DNA of 64,000 nt from Anaerolineales bacterium (lineage in GTDB: Bacteria > Chloroflexota > Anaerolineae > Anaerolineales > Villigracilaceae): positions 1 to 64,000 of the forward strand of contig JADGEO010000010.1 of NCBI GenBank assembly GCA_016744335.1, given 5' to 3'. The notes beneath the pieces are model-generated. The model had not been told where the DNA came from and searched no databases. It saw nothing but the letters and a program-made list of their open reading frames with translations. This document shows, in pieces, positions 41,275 through 50,731 of the stretch. Each line of letters begins with the position of its first letter. Positions within the stretch are counted from its first letter, which is position 1. The translations under genes were made by a program, and so were the position numbers.

Positions 41275-42690
41275 TTAGGGATAGTAGCGTACCAAAACGG
41301 TGTTAGCTAATTCGGTCACATTTTTCATGGCAGAGTCAAGATCAGTTACGCCATTGAAAACATCACCAAGCTGTCCTTCTAAGCCTGCGCCGTCAGCATA
41401 TCCACGCCATTCTCCCCAGCCGGGGGTAAAGCTGGTAGGACCAGTGTAGTCTGCCCATTCGAGCAAGAAATCTTTGTTAGCAGGTTGTTGGTCAGTTTCA
41501 AGGAATTCTTCAGAGAGTGCAACAGGTTTATAAATTGGCACTTTGCCACCAAAGGTCAAGTCGATGGTGCGTTCAGGACCGGTCATAAATTCAACGAACT
41601 GCCAAGCCTCGTCGGGATGCGCACAATTAGCGGCAACTGCAACACTGTCGGGCCAACCATAAGCTTTATCTGTTTCAGCTTGCGGGCCACGGGGCAATGG
41701 AGCAATGCCCCAGTTGAAGCTATCGCCGATATTTTCACGGTTGCCATTGATATTCCAAGCACCATCTACCCACATGGCGGCCATACCCAAGGGGAAGACA
41801 TCTTGCTGGCGAACACCTTCCATTTCTTTAGGTTCAGGAGCAACACCATATTCATGGATTAAGCTATCAAGGAAGCCAAGGGCTTCAAGAGCATTTGCAT
41901 CAGCTTCAAAGCGAGTTTTATTCTCGTTTAAGAGATTACCATTATTTTGGTAAATCCAAGATTCGATATGAGCATAACGACCGTAGAACCAGAAACCATA
42001 TTGGTCAACAACGCCGTCGCTTTCATTATCTACAGTTGTAGCCTGGGCAGCTGCAAGGAAATCATCCCATGTCCAGCCGGCTTCGGGGTAAGCAACGCCA
42101 GCGGCATCAAAAGCATCTTTATTGTAGAACATAACGGTTTCAACAAAGGCGAAGGGGAAAGCGTGCATGTCGCCGGTGTTTTTATCACGAGCTACATCGA
42201 AAACACCAGTGTAATACTCATCGGGGTTGATACCTTCATCTACATAGTCTTGGATGTTATAAAGCAAGCCATCCATAATCCATTGGTCAACATAGCCTGC
42301 GCTCATATTGAAGACACATGGCAAATCATCAGCGGCAGAAAGTGCCCCAAGTTTTGTCCAATAATCGGGAGTGCCAACAGTTTCAAAATCAATGGTGATA
42401 TTGGGGTTAGCAGCCATAAATTTATCAATCATGACTTGCTCTTTCTCTTCAAAAGAAGGGTCCCACATGAAGTAACGCAATGTAATTTCTTTGTCAGCTT
42501 CTTCGGCTGGTGCTTCTTCCTCAGCGGCAGGGGCTTCTTCTTCTGCGGCAGCGGGTTCTTCAGCAGCAGATTCTTCAGCAGCAGATTCTTCTGCAACGGG
42601 GGCTTTTTCTGCAGGAGCAGCACAAGCACCCAAAAGCATCGTCAAGACGATGATAAAGCTTAAAAAGGTGAATAGTTTTTGAGATTTCAT
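41275..42690 (-). CDS. Sugar ABC transporter substrate-binding lipoprotein
   Basis: MKSQKLFTFLSFIIVLTMLLGACAAP lipobox; E/A-rich linker; SBP_bac_1-type domain. Confidence 0.92.
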   Translation of the reverse strand: MKSQKLFTFLSFIIVLTMLLGACAAPAEKAPVAEESAAEESAAEEPAAAEEEAPAAEEEAPAEEADKEITLRYFMWDPSFEEKEQVMIDKFMAANPNITIDFETVGTPDYWTKLGALSAADDLPCVFNMSAGYVDQWIMDGLLYNIQDYVDEGINPDEYYTGVFDVARDKNTGDMHAFPFAFVETVMFYNKDAFDAAGVAYPEAGWTWDDFLAAAQATTVDNESDGVVDQYGFWFYGRYAHIESWIYQNNGNLLNENKTRFEADANALEALGFLDSLIHEYGVAPEPKEMEGVRQQDVFPLGMAAMWVDGAWNINGNRENIGDSFNWGIAPLPRGPQAETDKAYGWPDSVAVAANCAHPDEAWQFVEFMTGPERTIDLTFGGKVPIYKPVALSEEFLETDQQPANKDFLLEWADYTGPTSFTPGWGEWRGYADGAGLEGQLGDVFNGVTDLDSAMKNVTELANTVLVRYYP

Positions 42691-42738
42691 TAATATTTCT
42701 CCTAATAGGTTTGAATTTTCAACAAAATTATAAAACAC

Positions 42739-42771
42739 TTACTCTTTCTGAGAGGGCATCACCTCCTTAAA
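42739..42771 (-). promoter_or_regulatory. Putative leader: near-perfect anti-SD match plus 6-codon ORF upstream of binding-protein gene
   Basis: Minus strand TTTAAGGAGGTGATGCCCTCTCAGAAAGAGTAA (ORF M-P-S-Q-K-E-stop at 42739-42759). Confidence 0.4.
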
Positions 42772-42824
42772 TATAGGTACTATTTTTGGGATATTTCACA
42801 AAACATAAAAAATAGGATGAAGAG

Positions 42825-42945
42825 CCGCTCGTGACCTTATCTTGCGTGCCCTTGGTCAACACTTTCTTGGCGTAGGCATCTTTCAACTCAGGCTGAGAAG
42901 ATGCTTGGACGCGGCACCCAAGCCCAAATCATGTGTGAATTACAT
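42825..42945. repeat. Dispersed intergenic repeat, copy 1
   Basis: gatgaagagccgctcgtgac...cttgcgtgcccttggtcaacactttcttggcgta...ggcacccaagcccaaatcatgt; similar to 56330-56456. Confidence 0.75.
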
Positions 42946-43039
42946 CCGTTTAACAAATGCTCTTATTTAACTAATCTTACGCATTTTCCCATAAATGCGA
43001 TTGAAACAGGTGCATGAATAAACAACCCTAGAACTGTAC

Positions 43040-43580
43040 ACAGATTATCTGTTGAGCACATTTTCTTATGCAATGGCGACTGGTTTATCACAAATGATGG
43101 ACGGCGAAATCAGCCACGATAAAACCACTCGTTTCCTAAGCGAAGGTTACTACACATCAAAAGATTTGTGGTCGCAAGTTAAGCCCACGGTGCCAAAAGT
43201 AGAGAGTGACGAAGGTGTCGTGATTTTCGATGATACGGTGCAAGAAAATCCTTATACAGACGAAAATGAAGTCATGTGTTGGCATTATGATCATAGCAAA
43301 GGACATAGTGTGCAGGGTTTCAGTTTGCTTAACTGCCTCTACCATGTAGACGATATTTCTATTCCTGTCGCCTTTGAACTCATCAAAAAGCAGTGCAGTA
43401 TAGTGACCTGAAGACCAAAAAGTGTAAACGCAAAAGCTTGGTCACAAGAAACGAGTTGATGCGTCAAATGCTAGCAGTTTGTATCAAAAACAAACTCAAG
43501 CTTCGCTTTGCGTTCTAAAATATATCTTAAAGCCTTGAAAAGTGCCTATAAGGAATTGCAGGTGCTCAAGGCTGCGTAAC
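43040..43580 (+). pseudogene. DDE transposase remnant (IS4/IS701-like), internally deleted
   Basis: MSTFSYAMATGLSQMMDGEISHDKTTRFLSEGYYTSKDLWSQVKP...VIFDDTVQENPYTDENEVMCWHYDHSKGHSVQGFSLLNCLY, then frame-disrupted NELMRQMLAVCIKNKLK and a C-terminal LKALKSAYKELQVLKAA tail. Confidence 0.8.
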
Positions 43581-43813
43581 ATCGGGTATTTTAGCTAAAG
43601 TGAGTTTCTTGCCTATAAATAGAAGCTCACTTTTAGGATGGAAATTTTCCTCTAATACTTTTTTACACGCTTAACAGTATTTGCGCCATTTACTAAAATA
43701 GAAGCAAGCGTTTAGATTTCAGATTTGCCGAAAACAACTAACTTGTGAAACTTTTTTGGCAGTTAAATACGGTGATACAATTGTATTATGTTTGGGGAAT
43801 TTGTGCTTGGGTA

Positions 43814-44773
43814 TCAATATGTTGTTTTTACTACTCTCCCGCGTGGATGCACGCATATTCCCCAGAGTTTTCTTGGGTAAAAACCTTCTTCTACAAGACC
43901 GGCGATATATTTTTTCACAGAGTCTTTGTCTTTTTGATAAGTGACCCCTGCCCAGCGTGCCTGTGTTCGAATTACTTTAACTTGGGCTAACTCCCTTTTT
44001 AATAAAGCGTTAACGACTTCAGGCAAAAAGAATTCAGCTTTGGTTGGGGGCAAAGATTTTTCTAGGAATTTCTCAAAATGTTTTTCTAACTCTTCAAAAA
44101 TACTGGGGGTAAATGCCCACATATTCATAGATACTGTGCTGTCAAGAGATAGATCAATCCAAGTTTTACCTTTATCTTCAGAATACTTAGCTCTTTCTTC
44201 AAACATCTCAATATGCGTACGCTCATAAATCTCAGAGAGGTATCCATCATCATCTATAGAGCAAATTCCGCGTGCTACGTACCCATGTTCTGTGATTGTG
44301 TTCTTGAGTAAATAGCCAATCATTGAGTAATCATAAAGCCCCCCTTTGTCTTTTGCTCCATTCAAATGACTGCAAAGGGCTTCAAAAGAAGTTGCACCAT
44401 AAAAATCATCTGCGTTAATGACCGCAAAATTCCCAGCCACAGTGTTTTTACATAGCAAGATGGCATGCCCTGTACCCCAGGGTTTCTCGCGCCCTTTGGG
44501 CACAGTAAATCCCTTTGGGACCATATCAACATCTTGGAAAACATAGTCTACATCACATTGTATTTCAATTCTTTTGCCAATTCTTTCCCTAAAATCTTTT
44601 GCTATAGATTTTTTAATTACAAAAACGACCTTAGAAAATCCTGCTTGTAAGGCATCGTAAACTGAGTAATCAATAATTAGTTCACCGTCTGGACCAAAAG
44701 CATCTATCTGCTTAAGACCACCATATCGGCTACCCATACCAGCTGCCATAATTACTAATGTTGGCTTTACCAT
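43814..44773 (-). CDS. Sugar-phosphate nucleotidyltransferase family protein
   Basis: MVKPTLVIMAAGMGSRYGGLKQIDAFGPDGELIIDYSVYDALQAGF...NADDFYG. Confidence 0.88.
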   Translation of the reverse strand: MVKPTLVIMAAGMGSRYGGLKQIDAFGPDGELIIDYSVYDALQAGFSKVVFVIKKSIAKDFRERIGKRIEIQCDVDYVFQDVDMVPKGFTVPKGREKPWGTGHAILLCKNTVAGNFAVINADDFYGATSFEALCSHLNGAKDKGGLYDYSMIGYLLKNTITEHGYVARGICSIDDDGYLSEIYERTHIEMFEERAKYSEDKGKTWIDLSLDSTVSMNMWAFTPSIFEELEKHFEKFLEKSLPPTKAEFFLPEVVNALLKRELAQVKVIRTQARWAGVTYQKDKDSVKKYIAGLVEEGFYPRKLWGICVHPRGRVVKTTY

Positions 44774-44844
44774 AATTCTTCCTGAGCTTTCTGTTATTTG
44801 CACAAATTACCTGACCTGAGAATAATACCTTATGAGAGGCTGTT

Positions 44845-45263
44845 TTGGAATCAGTTCACCCCACTGTGACGCGCTACCCAAAGCGAATTTCAGGTATTAT
44901 GCTTGACCGCATAGATATTCACATCGAAGTACCGCGTGTGGATTGCGAGAAATTATCTGATAAACGAAGAGAGGAAAGCTCAAAAGATATTCGTGCTAGA
45001 GTAGAAAAAGCGCGTCAAATACAAAGAGAAAGATTTAGCGAACTTAAAAATGGCGTGATTACCAATGCCGATATGCGCGGCGCATATTTGCGCGTAGCAG
45101 AAGTTCGTCAGTTTTGTAAATTAGATGATGTGGGGCAGTAGCTCATTAAGGCGGCGATGACGCAATTTCAACTCTCCGTGCGAGCCTATCATCGTATTTT
45201 GAAACTCTCACGTACGATTGCGGATTTAGCTGGAGAGGGTGTCGCGCAGGTAAAAAGTATATA
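44845..45263 (+). pseudogene. comM/yifB C-terminal fragment, copy 2
   Basis: HPTVTRYPKRISGIMLDRIDIHIEVPRVDCEKLSDKRREESSKDIRARVEKARQIQRERFSELKNGVITNADMRGAYLRVAEVRQFCKLDDVGQ* then [23 protein letters not shown] after an internal stop. Confidence 0.88.
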
Positions 45264-45337
45264 GCTGTAAGGCGTTCTTAATTGGGGAATAGAAAAACTT
45301 GCTTTTTCTCTTCTCCTAAGGCAAAATATACGCAGAT

Positions 45338-45967
45338 ATGAAAATCCTGACCGTTAGTGACCAAGTTGTCGACAGACTTTATGGCCTCGCCGCAAATCAT
45401 CATTTTGACGATGTAGATTTGCTTCTGGGCTGTGGCGATTTGCCTTACGAATACTTGGAATATCTTCTCACTATTACTCGTCTACCGCTCTACTATGTGC
45501 CTGGAAACCACGACCCAAAATATCAGGAATTTGTGAGTGATTCAAAAGCTGAAGGGGGGATAAATCTGGATCAGAAAACAGCCCGAGTTGGGAATATATT
45601 ATTAGCCGGACTTGGTGGCAGTATCCGTTATCGACCAGATGGTGTCAACCAGTATACGCAAGCCCAAATGTACGCGCGTACCCTTAAACTTCTCCCCGCT
45701 TTATTACTCAATCGACTACGCTATGGACGAGCATTAGATATTCTTATCACCCATTCTCCTGCCTTTGGCATTCACGATGATGATTCTACGGCGCATCAGG
45801 GACTAAAAGCCATTAACCTTTTAATCCGATTGGCAAAACCGCGTTATCTTTTTCATGGGCATACCCATTTTTATCAACAAAATTTAGAACCTTCGGTCAC
45901 TCAATGTGACGAAACACAAATTATGAATATATTTCCTTATAAAATAATTGAGATTGACCATGTCTGA
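45338..45967 (+). CDS. Metallophosphoesterase
   Basis: LLGCGDLPYEYLEYLL...YYVPGNHDPKYQEF...ILITHSPAFGIHDDDSTAHQG...YLFHGHTHF. Confidence 0.92.
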   Translation: MKILTVSDQVVDRLYGLAANHHFDDVDLLLGCGDLPYEYLEYLLTITRLPLYYVPGNHDPKYQEFVSDSKAEGGINLDQKTARVGNILLAGLGGSIRYRPDGVNQYTQAQMYARTLKLLPALLLNRLRYGRALDILITHSPAFGIHDDDSTAHQGLKAINLLIRLAKPRYLFHGHTHFYQQNLEPSVTQCDETQIMNIFPYKIIEIDHV

Positions 45968-46811
45968 TTACGTCTCGACGCGTTCAAGTTCTGACTTCAA
46001 GCGGGTGCGCTTTAAATCTTTTTTAAATAACATCCGTTCTGTACTCTTGGGGAGACCTACCACATTGCTGTCTTACGATGAAGTCAGAGAGAAACTTTCT
46101 ATTGGTGGGCCTATCTATCGTGGTATAAAAACAGTTGAGATAAAAAAAATAGCAGGCAGTCTCAACCGATACCATGAATTTGACCGCGCATTTCTCCCCA
46201 AACAAGATAATACATCTCAGCGCTGGCGACGTGTCAATAATGCCTTCTACAAAGAGATTAGCCTGCCCGCAGTCGTGCTATATAAGGTTGGGGATGTTTA
46301 TTTTGTCGTTGATGGGCATCACCGCGTCTCTGTGGCACGAGAGCAAGGGCAGCTATATATTGACGCAATTATCCGTGAATGTTCCACAAAAGTTTCGATT
46401 ACCGTCAATCTGCGTCCTGAAGATTTGGAAATACTCGGTCAAAAAGTCAATTTTCTAAAACGCACCGAATTAGACCAAATCCGCCCACAAGCTAATATTA
46501 AGCTGAATATCCCCGATGGGTTTTCGCGTATGCTAGAGCATATCGCTGTCCATCGCTATTTTATGGGGTTAGATCTAAAGCGTGATATTCCTGAAGATGA
46601 AGCAGTTGCTCATTGGTACGATACGGTTTATTTGCCCATCGTAAAAGTCATTCACGAGCGTGATATTCTCAAAAATTTCCCTAAGAAAACAGAAGGCGAT
46701 CTTTACCTGTGGGTACTTGACCGCCAGCATTATCTAGCCCGAGAAAAAAGTCACCCCTTACTTCCACCAGATGCCGCCGCACACGATTTTATAGAAAATA
46801 AGGATGATTGA
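45960..46811 (+). CDS. ParB N-terminal-domain-like protein
   Basis: GGPIYRGIKTVEIKKIAGSLNRYHEFDRAFLP...LPAVVLYKVGDVYFVVDGHHRVSVAREQG. Confidence 0.75.
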   Translation: MSDYVSTRSSSDFKRVRFKSFLNNIRSVLLGRPTTLLSYDEVREKLSIGGPIYRGIKTVEIKKIAGSLNRYHEFDRAFLPKQDNTSQRWRRVNNAFYKEISLPAVVLYKVGDVYFVVDGHHRVSVAREQGQLYIDAIIRECSTKVSITVNLRPEDLEILGQKVNFLKRTELDQIRPQANIKLNIPDGFSRMLEHIAVHRYFMGLDLKRDIPEDEAVAHWYDTVYLPIVKVIHERDILKNFPKKTEGDLYLWVLDRQHYLAREKSHPLLPPDAAAHDFIENKDD

Positions 46812-46934
46812 TAGATTCGCGCGGCTACATACATCTATTTGCTCAAAAAGCATCTCCTCTTCCTAAGCATTTCCCAATCGGATTTTTTTTCTTGACTCTC
46901 GGCTTGCTACCTTTAAAGAAAAACGCCTTTCACC

Positions 46935-48404
46935 TTAAACTCTATAAATAGCTTCATCTCCTTCGTTATTTATATAGCTAATTGAAGATTTCATATCTTT
47001 AAAACCAACTCTCAATGTACAGATTTTCTCTCCTTTTTCCCATGAGAGCTTTACTTCATCATTAGCTGAATCTAAAACCTGAAATACTCCATCAAAGGCG
47101 GGATACTTATTTCTAAAGTGAATCAGCTTCAAGAGCCGTTGCACGGCATCTTTTTTGACTTCTTTCTCAATCTCGTTGAGGCTATAGTTGTGACGGTTGA
47201 TGTCTCGTCCATCCCCACCTTTTTCAAGGATAGCCAAGTCATTTTCTCCTGCCAGTAAGCCTACGTAATAAATTTGCGGCACGCCTGGCGTAAAGAACTG
47301 AATTGCTCTAGCCGCCAGATAAGCATCATCATCCGCTCCGAGCATGGAGTAATAAGTGCCGCGAATCTGATGAACATCGAACCCGTTCTGGTCACGGTAT
47401 TTTGGGGCTTTGATCAAGCTGAGGTTGGAATCGCGCTCGAGACAAGTATCTACTATTTTTCTCGCGGTCGTCCCGTCGTAGAGGTCATCCAAATCGGGTT
47501 TGATTGGTACGCCGTCATGACAATCTAGCATGGTGAATTGTTTTTCGGGTCGCTCTTTAAGATAGGCAATTAACCGTGTGCTGTTCTTGGTAAGCAGCGT
47601 TTCCAAAATGCGATAGGGCAGAATAAAATCGTAAATCCAATGCCCCTGCTCGGCGAGTTTATTCTGGATACTGTAATGAGCGTGGACTTCTGGAAGCAGC
47701 TCAATATCAAGTGAATGTGCCAATTCTGTAATCCAATCTAAAAACTGATGAATTTCTGGCTCAACAAAGAAGAAGCTACTACCGGGCTTTTTAGTGATAT
47801 AGCCAACCGCGTCTAAGCGCACAATTTTCACGCCTTTTTTGCTGAAGTTTTCTAGAAATTGGGTCAGGAGTTGGCGAGTAAGTAGCGCGTTGATATCTAA
47901 ATCAATCTGCTCAGAGGGGGTAGTTTTTCCAAAAGTTGTCCAAACACGTTCCGTTGCGCCGCTTTCTTCGATAGTAAAATCGGAATAAGGTTCGGTACGG
48001 CGTAAAAATATCTTCTCAAAGTCATCTCTGGGGATTTTGCCATTCGCCCAAATTTTATCAATCGTCAAAAACAAATCGGCATATTGAGATTTGCGTCCCT
48101 GTTTGAGGAAGTCTTGAAAATAAAGGGAGTGCGCCGAGATATGATTAACCATTAGGTCGAGCAAAATATCATATTTCTTGCCGAGTTTTTGAATATCCTC
48201 CCAAGTGCCAAAAGATGGCTCGATTTCAAGATAGGTTAATGGTGCAAAACCACGATCTCCCGATGACGGGAAGGGGGGCAAAATGTGAATTCCACCCTGA
48301 AAAACATTGGGGAAATGGGTTTCAAGAACAGCGTGCAGTGTTTTTAAGTCACCGCCGAGGGAGTTTGGATAGGTGATAAGTTGTACTTTATTTTTGACTG
48401 CCAT
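46935..48404 (-). CDS. GH13 sucrose phosphorylase-type enzyme
   Basis: NKVQLITYPNSLGGDLKTLHAVLETHFPNVFQGGIHILPPFPSSGDRGFAPLTYLEIEPSFGTWEDI...IVRLDAVGYITKKPGSSFFFVEPE...MLDCHDGVPIKPDL. Confidence 0.85.
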   Translation of the reverse strand: MAVKNKVQLITYPNSLGGDLKTLHAVLETHFPNVFQGGIHILPPFPSSGDRGFAPLTYLEIEPSFGTWEDIQKLGKKYDILLDLMVNHISAHSLYFQDFLKQGRKSQYADLFLTIDKIWANGKIPRDDFEKIFLRRTEPYSDFTIEESGATERVWTTFGKTTPSEQIDLDINALLTRQLLTQFLENFSKKGVKIVRLDAVGYITKKPGSSFFFVEPEIHQFLDWITELAHSLDIELLPEVHAHYSIQNKLAEQGHWIYDFILPYRILETLLTKNSTRLIAYLKERPEKQFTMLDCHDGVPIKPDLDDLYDGTTARKIVDTCLERDSNLSLIKAPKYRDQNGFDVHQIRGTYYSMLGADDDAYLAARAIQFFTPGVPQIYYVGLLAGENDLAILEKGGDGRDINRHNYSLNEIEKEVKKDAVQRLLKLIHFRNKYPAFDGVFQVLDSANDEVKLSWEKGEKICTLRVGFKDMKSSISYINNEGDEAIYRV

Positions 48405-48412
48405 TTTCTTTC

Positions 48413-49066
48413 CTATTCGACCACAATCACTTCATATTCTTTTGTAATTATAAAATCAGCTAACTGCTGATGCCCAGCGATAATTTTATGCTCTGTTTTC
48501 AGCACATTTTCGATAAAGGGATCCCCAACTTCATTGCCACGATTGCGTTTTTTGCGGTGTTCTAATGTATCCAGCCGATTTCTCGCAATAAAAATCTTCG
48601 TATCTACATTTTTAAGCAAAGAAGTATAAGTCCCCTCGGCAATAACCACTTTCACGCCTTCTAAATTCACCTTCTCTTCTTCAATGGCGTTGGCGTTGTA
48701 GTCTATCAGCGGCTTCGTGATTTTAGGTTGTCCATTAATTGCATCTTTCAGGTTGCCTTCTAAAATATCCAGCCGAACCTCAATGTGGGGTCCTAGCCAT
48801 TCGGGGTTTTCACGCCGTTTGACATCGTTTGATTTTGGTGGCAAGACAAAGTAATCATCCTGCCCTAGTAGCACAGCTTTGATGCCCGCCTTCGCCAACT
48901 CATCCGCAATCGCCTTGCCCGTCTCCGATTTTCCGCTGCCAGATTCCCCTGCAACGGTGATTATATATCTTGCCACTTTTACTTTGATTTCTTCCAAAAT
49001 CTCAGGGACGATTTTTTGTGCGGCTTTAATATGATGCTTTTCTAAAACGATGATGTCGCCTTTCAT
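48413..49066 (-). CDS. Uridine-kinase-like P-loop kinase, paralog 2
   Basis: YIITVAGESGSGKSETGKAIADELAKAGIKAVLLGQDDYFVLPPKSNDVKRRENPEWLGPHIEVRLDIL. Confidence 0.8.
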   Translation of the reverse strand: MKGDIIVLEKHHIKAAQKIVPEILEEIKVKVARYIITVAGESGSGKSETGKAIADELAKAGIKAVLLGQDDYFVLPPKSNDVKRRENPEWLGPHIEVRLDILEGNLKDAINGQPKITKPLIDYNANAIEEEKVNLEGVKVVIAEGTYTSLLKNVDTKIFIARNRLDTLEHRKKRNRGNEVGDPFIENVLKTEHKIIAGHQQLADFIITKEYEVIVVE

Positions 49067-49134
49067 TTTTTCTCCAAAATATATGTGGGCATACCCTCGT
49101 GGTTGCCCAAATGTGCAGGTGCAAGGCACCGCCT

Positions 49135-50100
49135 TTACGAAATTATGGCTCTTTCAGCCAAAAGAAATGCGCCCAGAATCCCAGCTTTCCCCTCCAGCGC
49201 AACGGGGACAATATACTCATCAATTGGCGGCAATTGGATATAGCCATTTAGCTCTTCTAATGTTTTTTGACGGATAAGCGGAAAAAGTTGGGATTGCTCC
49301 ATCACGCCTCCACCGAGAACAATTCTTTGTGGAGAGAAGGTGCAGATGAAACTTTGCAACGCCCGTGCAATTAGGCTGGCTTCTGCTTCCCAAGCGGGAT
49401 GCTCGGCATCCAGCACCTCTGCCTTTAGACCCCACCTTTTCTCTATTGCAGGACCGGAAGCCAGCCCCTCGAAGCAATCATCATGGAAGGGGCAAACGCT
49501 GATTGGAGACCCAAAAGGTTTCTTTAGAGCGTCTTTTTTATCAGAAGATATTGAGGGTTTAGAACCTGGTTTTATTGCAAAGTTAGGAATGCTTTCGGAT
49601 CTCATAGATATTGGAATATGTCCCATTTCAGGGTGCAATAATCCATGCAATAATTTGCCATTGACCATTGCACCGCCGCCGATTCCTGTACCGATGGTCA
49701 GGTAAATGAAATTGTCTAATTCTTGCGCCGCGCCCCAACGCCACTCGCCGAGTGCTGCCCCATTAACATCCGTATCGAAGCCAACGGGCACATCAAAAGC
49801 CTCTTGAAAAGGAAGAATGACGTTGGCGTTAGACCAGCTCTCTTTTGGGGTGGAGAGAATGTGCCCGTATTTAGCGGAAGCAAGCCTAGGGTCAAGTGGG
49901 CCAAACGATGCAATGCCAATCGCTGAGATATTGCCAAAGATAAGTCTTTGCTCCTCGAAGAAATCCACACAGTTCGCAAGTGTCTCATCTGGAGAAGTTG
50001 TTGAGATGCGAGTCTCTGCCAAAATTTCGCCCGCACTTGTTCCTATCCCGCAGATAAACTTTGTGCCGCCAGCTTCGATCCCACCAAAGAGTTTAGTCAT
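49135..50100 (-). CDS. ROK-family sugar kinase (fructokinase-like)
   Basis: FGGIEAGGTKFICGIGT...LTIGTGIGGGAMVNGKLLHGLLHPEMGHI...VCPFHDDCFEGLASGPAI; carries an in-frame insertion. Confidence 0.9.
   Translation of the reverse strand: MTKLFGGIEAGGTKFICGIGTSAGEILAETRISTTSPDETLANCVDFFEEQRLIFGNISAIGIASFGPLDPRLASAKYGHILSTPKESWSNANVILPFQEAFDVPVGFDTDVNGAALGEWRWGAAQELDNFIYLTIGTGIGGGAMVNGKLLHGLLHPEMGHIPISMRSESIPNFAIKPGSKPSISSDKKDALKKPFGSPISVCPFHDDCFEGLASGPAIEKRWGLKAEVLDAEHPAWEAEASLIARALQSFICTFSPQRIVLGGGVMEQSQLFPLIRQKTLEELNGYIQLPPIDEYIVPVALEGKAGILGAFLLAERAIIS
49505..49576. repeat. Repeat-like insertion within ROK kinase CDS
   Basis: gagacccaaaaggtttctttagagcgtcttttttatcagaag...gggtttagaacctggttttattg resembles the 13249 element; translates NFAIKPGSKPSISSDKKDALKKPFGSPIS. 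Confidence 0.7.
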
Positions 50101-50728
50101 TTTTTATCACATCAAATTGGGTCGTAACGATCAGGTCGGCTTTGGGGCGCAGGGATTGAACGACCTGATGCTCCTGTTCGAGAACTTGCAAGCGCCACTC
50201 ATTCATTTTTTCTTTACCGCGCAAGAGCTGTGCCTTTTTTGTTTCGTGGTAGGTTAACTCGATGAAAATGCGTAAATCGGCTTCAGCGTGGATGGAGTAG
50301 AGACCCTCGATGACCATATAGCGTATCCCTTTGAAGCTGGTTTTTAGCAGGTCTTCTTGGTCAGTCAATAGGTCAATGCAAGGCATGGTAACATCATCAG
50401 CATTGGCTCTGAACTCAGCGAGATTGTGATTGATGGCATCCCAATCGTATTCTTTGTAGCCAATACTTTTTAGACCATGTGCCTTGCGCCAGGAGGTGCG
50501 TTCTACAGGTGATGTTTTGTAATAGTTATCAATATGCATCACTTTGGCAGGTGTTCCCTGTGCCTTTAATAGGTGGGCGATCTCATGCCCGATTGCTGAT
50601 TTTCCTGAGCCTGATTCCCCACTTACAGCAACAATCACCTTTGTATCGGCAAGTTTTTTGATATATTCCACAATAGCATTAGCCGCTTTTTTGTGTTGTG
50701 GAGCAATACATAAGACTTCACCAAGCAT
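50093..50728 (-). CDS. Uridine-kinase-like P-loop kinase, paralog 1
   Basis: KVIVAVSGESGSGKSAIGHEIAHLLKAQGTPAKVMHIDNYYKTSPVERTSWRKAHGLKSIGYKEYDWDAIN. Confidence 0.8.
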   Translation of the reverse strand: MLGEVLCIAPQHKKAANAIVEYIKKLADTKVIVAVSGESGSGKSAIGHEIAHLLKAQGTPAKVMHIDNYYKTSPVERTSWRKAHGLKSIGYKEYDWDAINHNLAEFRANADDVTMPCIDLLTDQEDLLKTSFKGIRYMVIEGLYSIHAEADLRIFIELTYHETKKAQLLRGKEKMNEWRLQVLEQEHQVVQSLRPKADLIVTTQFDVIKND

Positions 50729-50731
50729 GGT

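Noticed and set aside
41947-42663. 238-aa plus-strand ORF antisense to the binding-protein gene
   Set aside because: Cys/Ser/Phe-rich translation (FFFCGSGFFSSRFFSSRFFCNGGFF) is the antisense shadow of the Glu/Ala-rich linker; no family motif.
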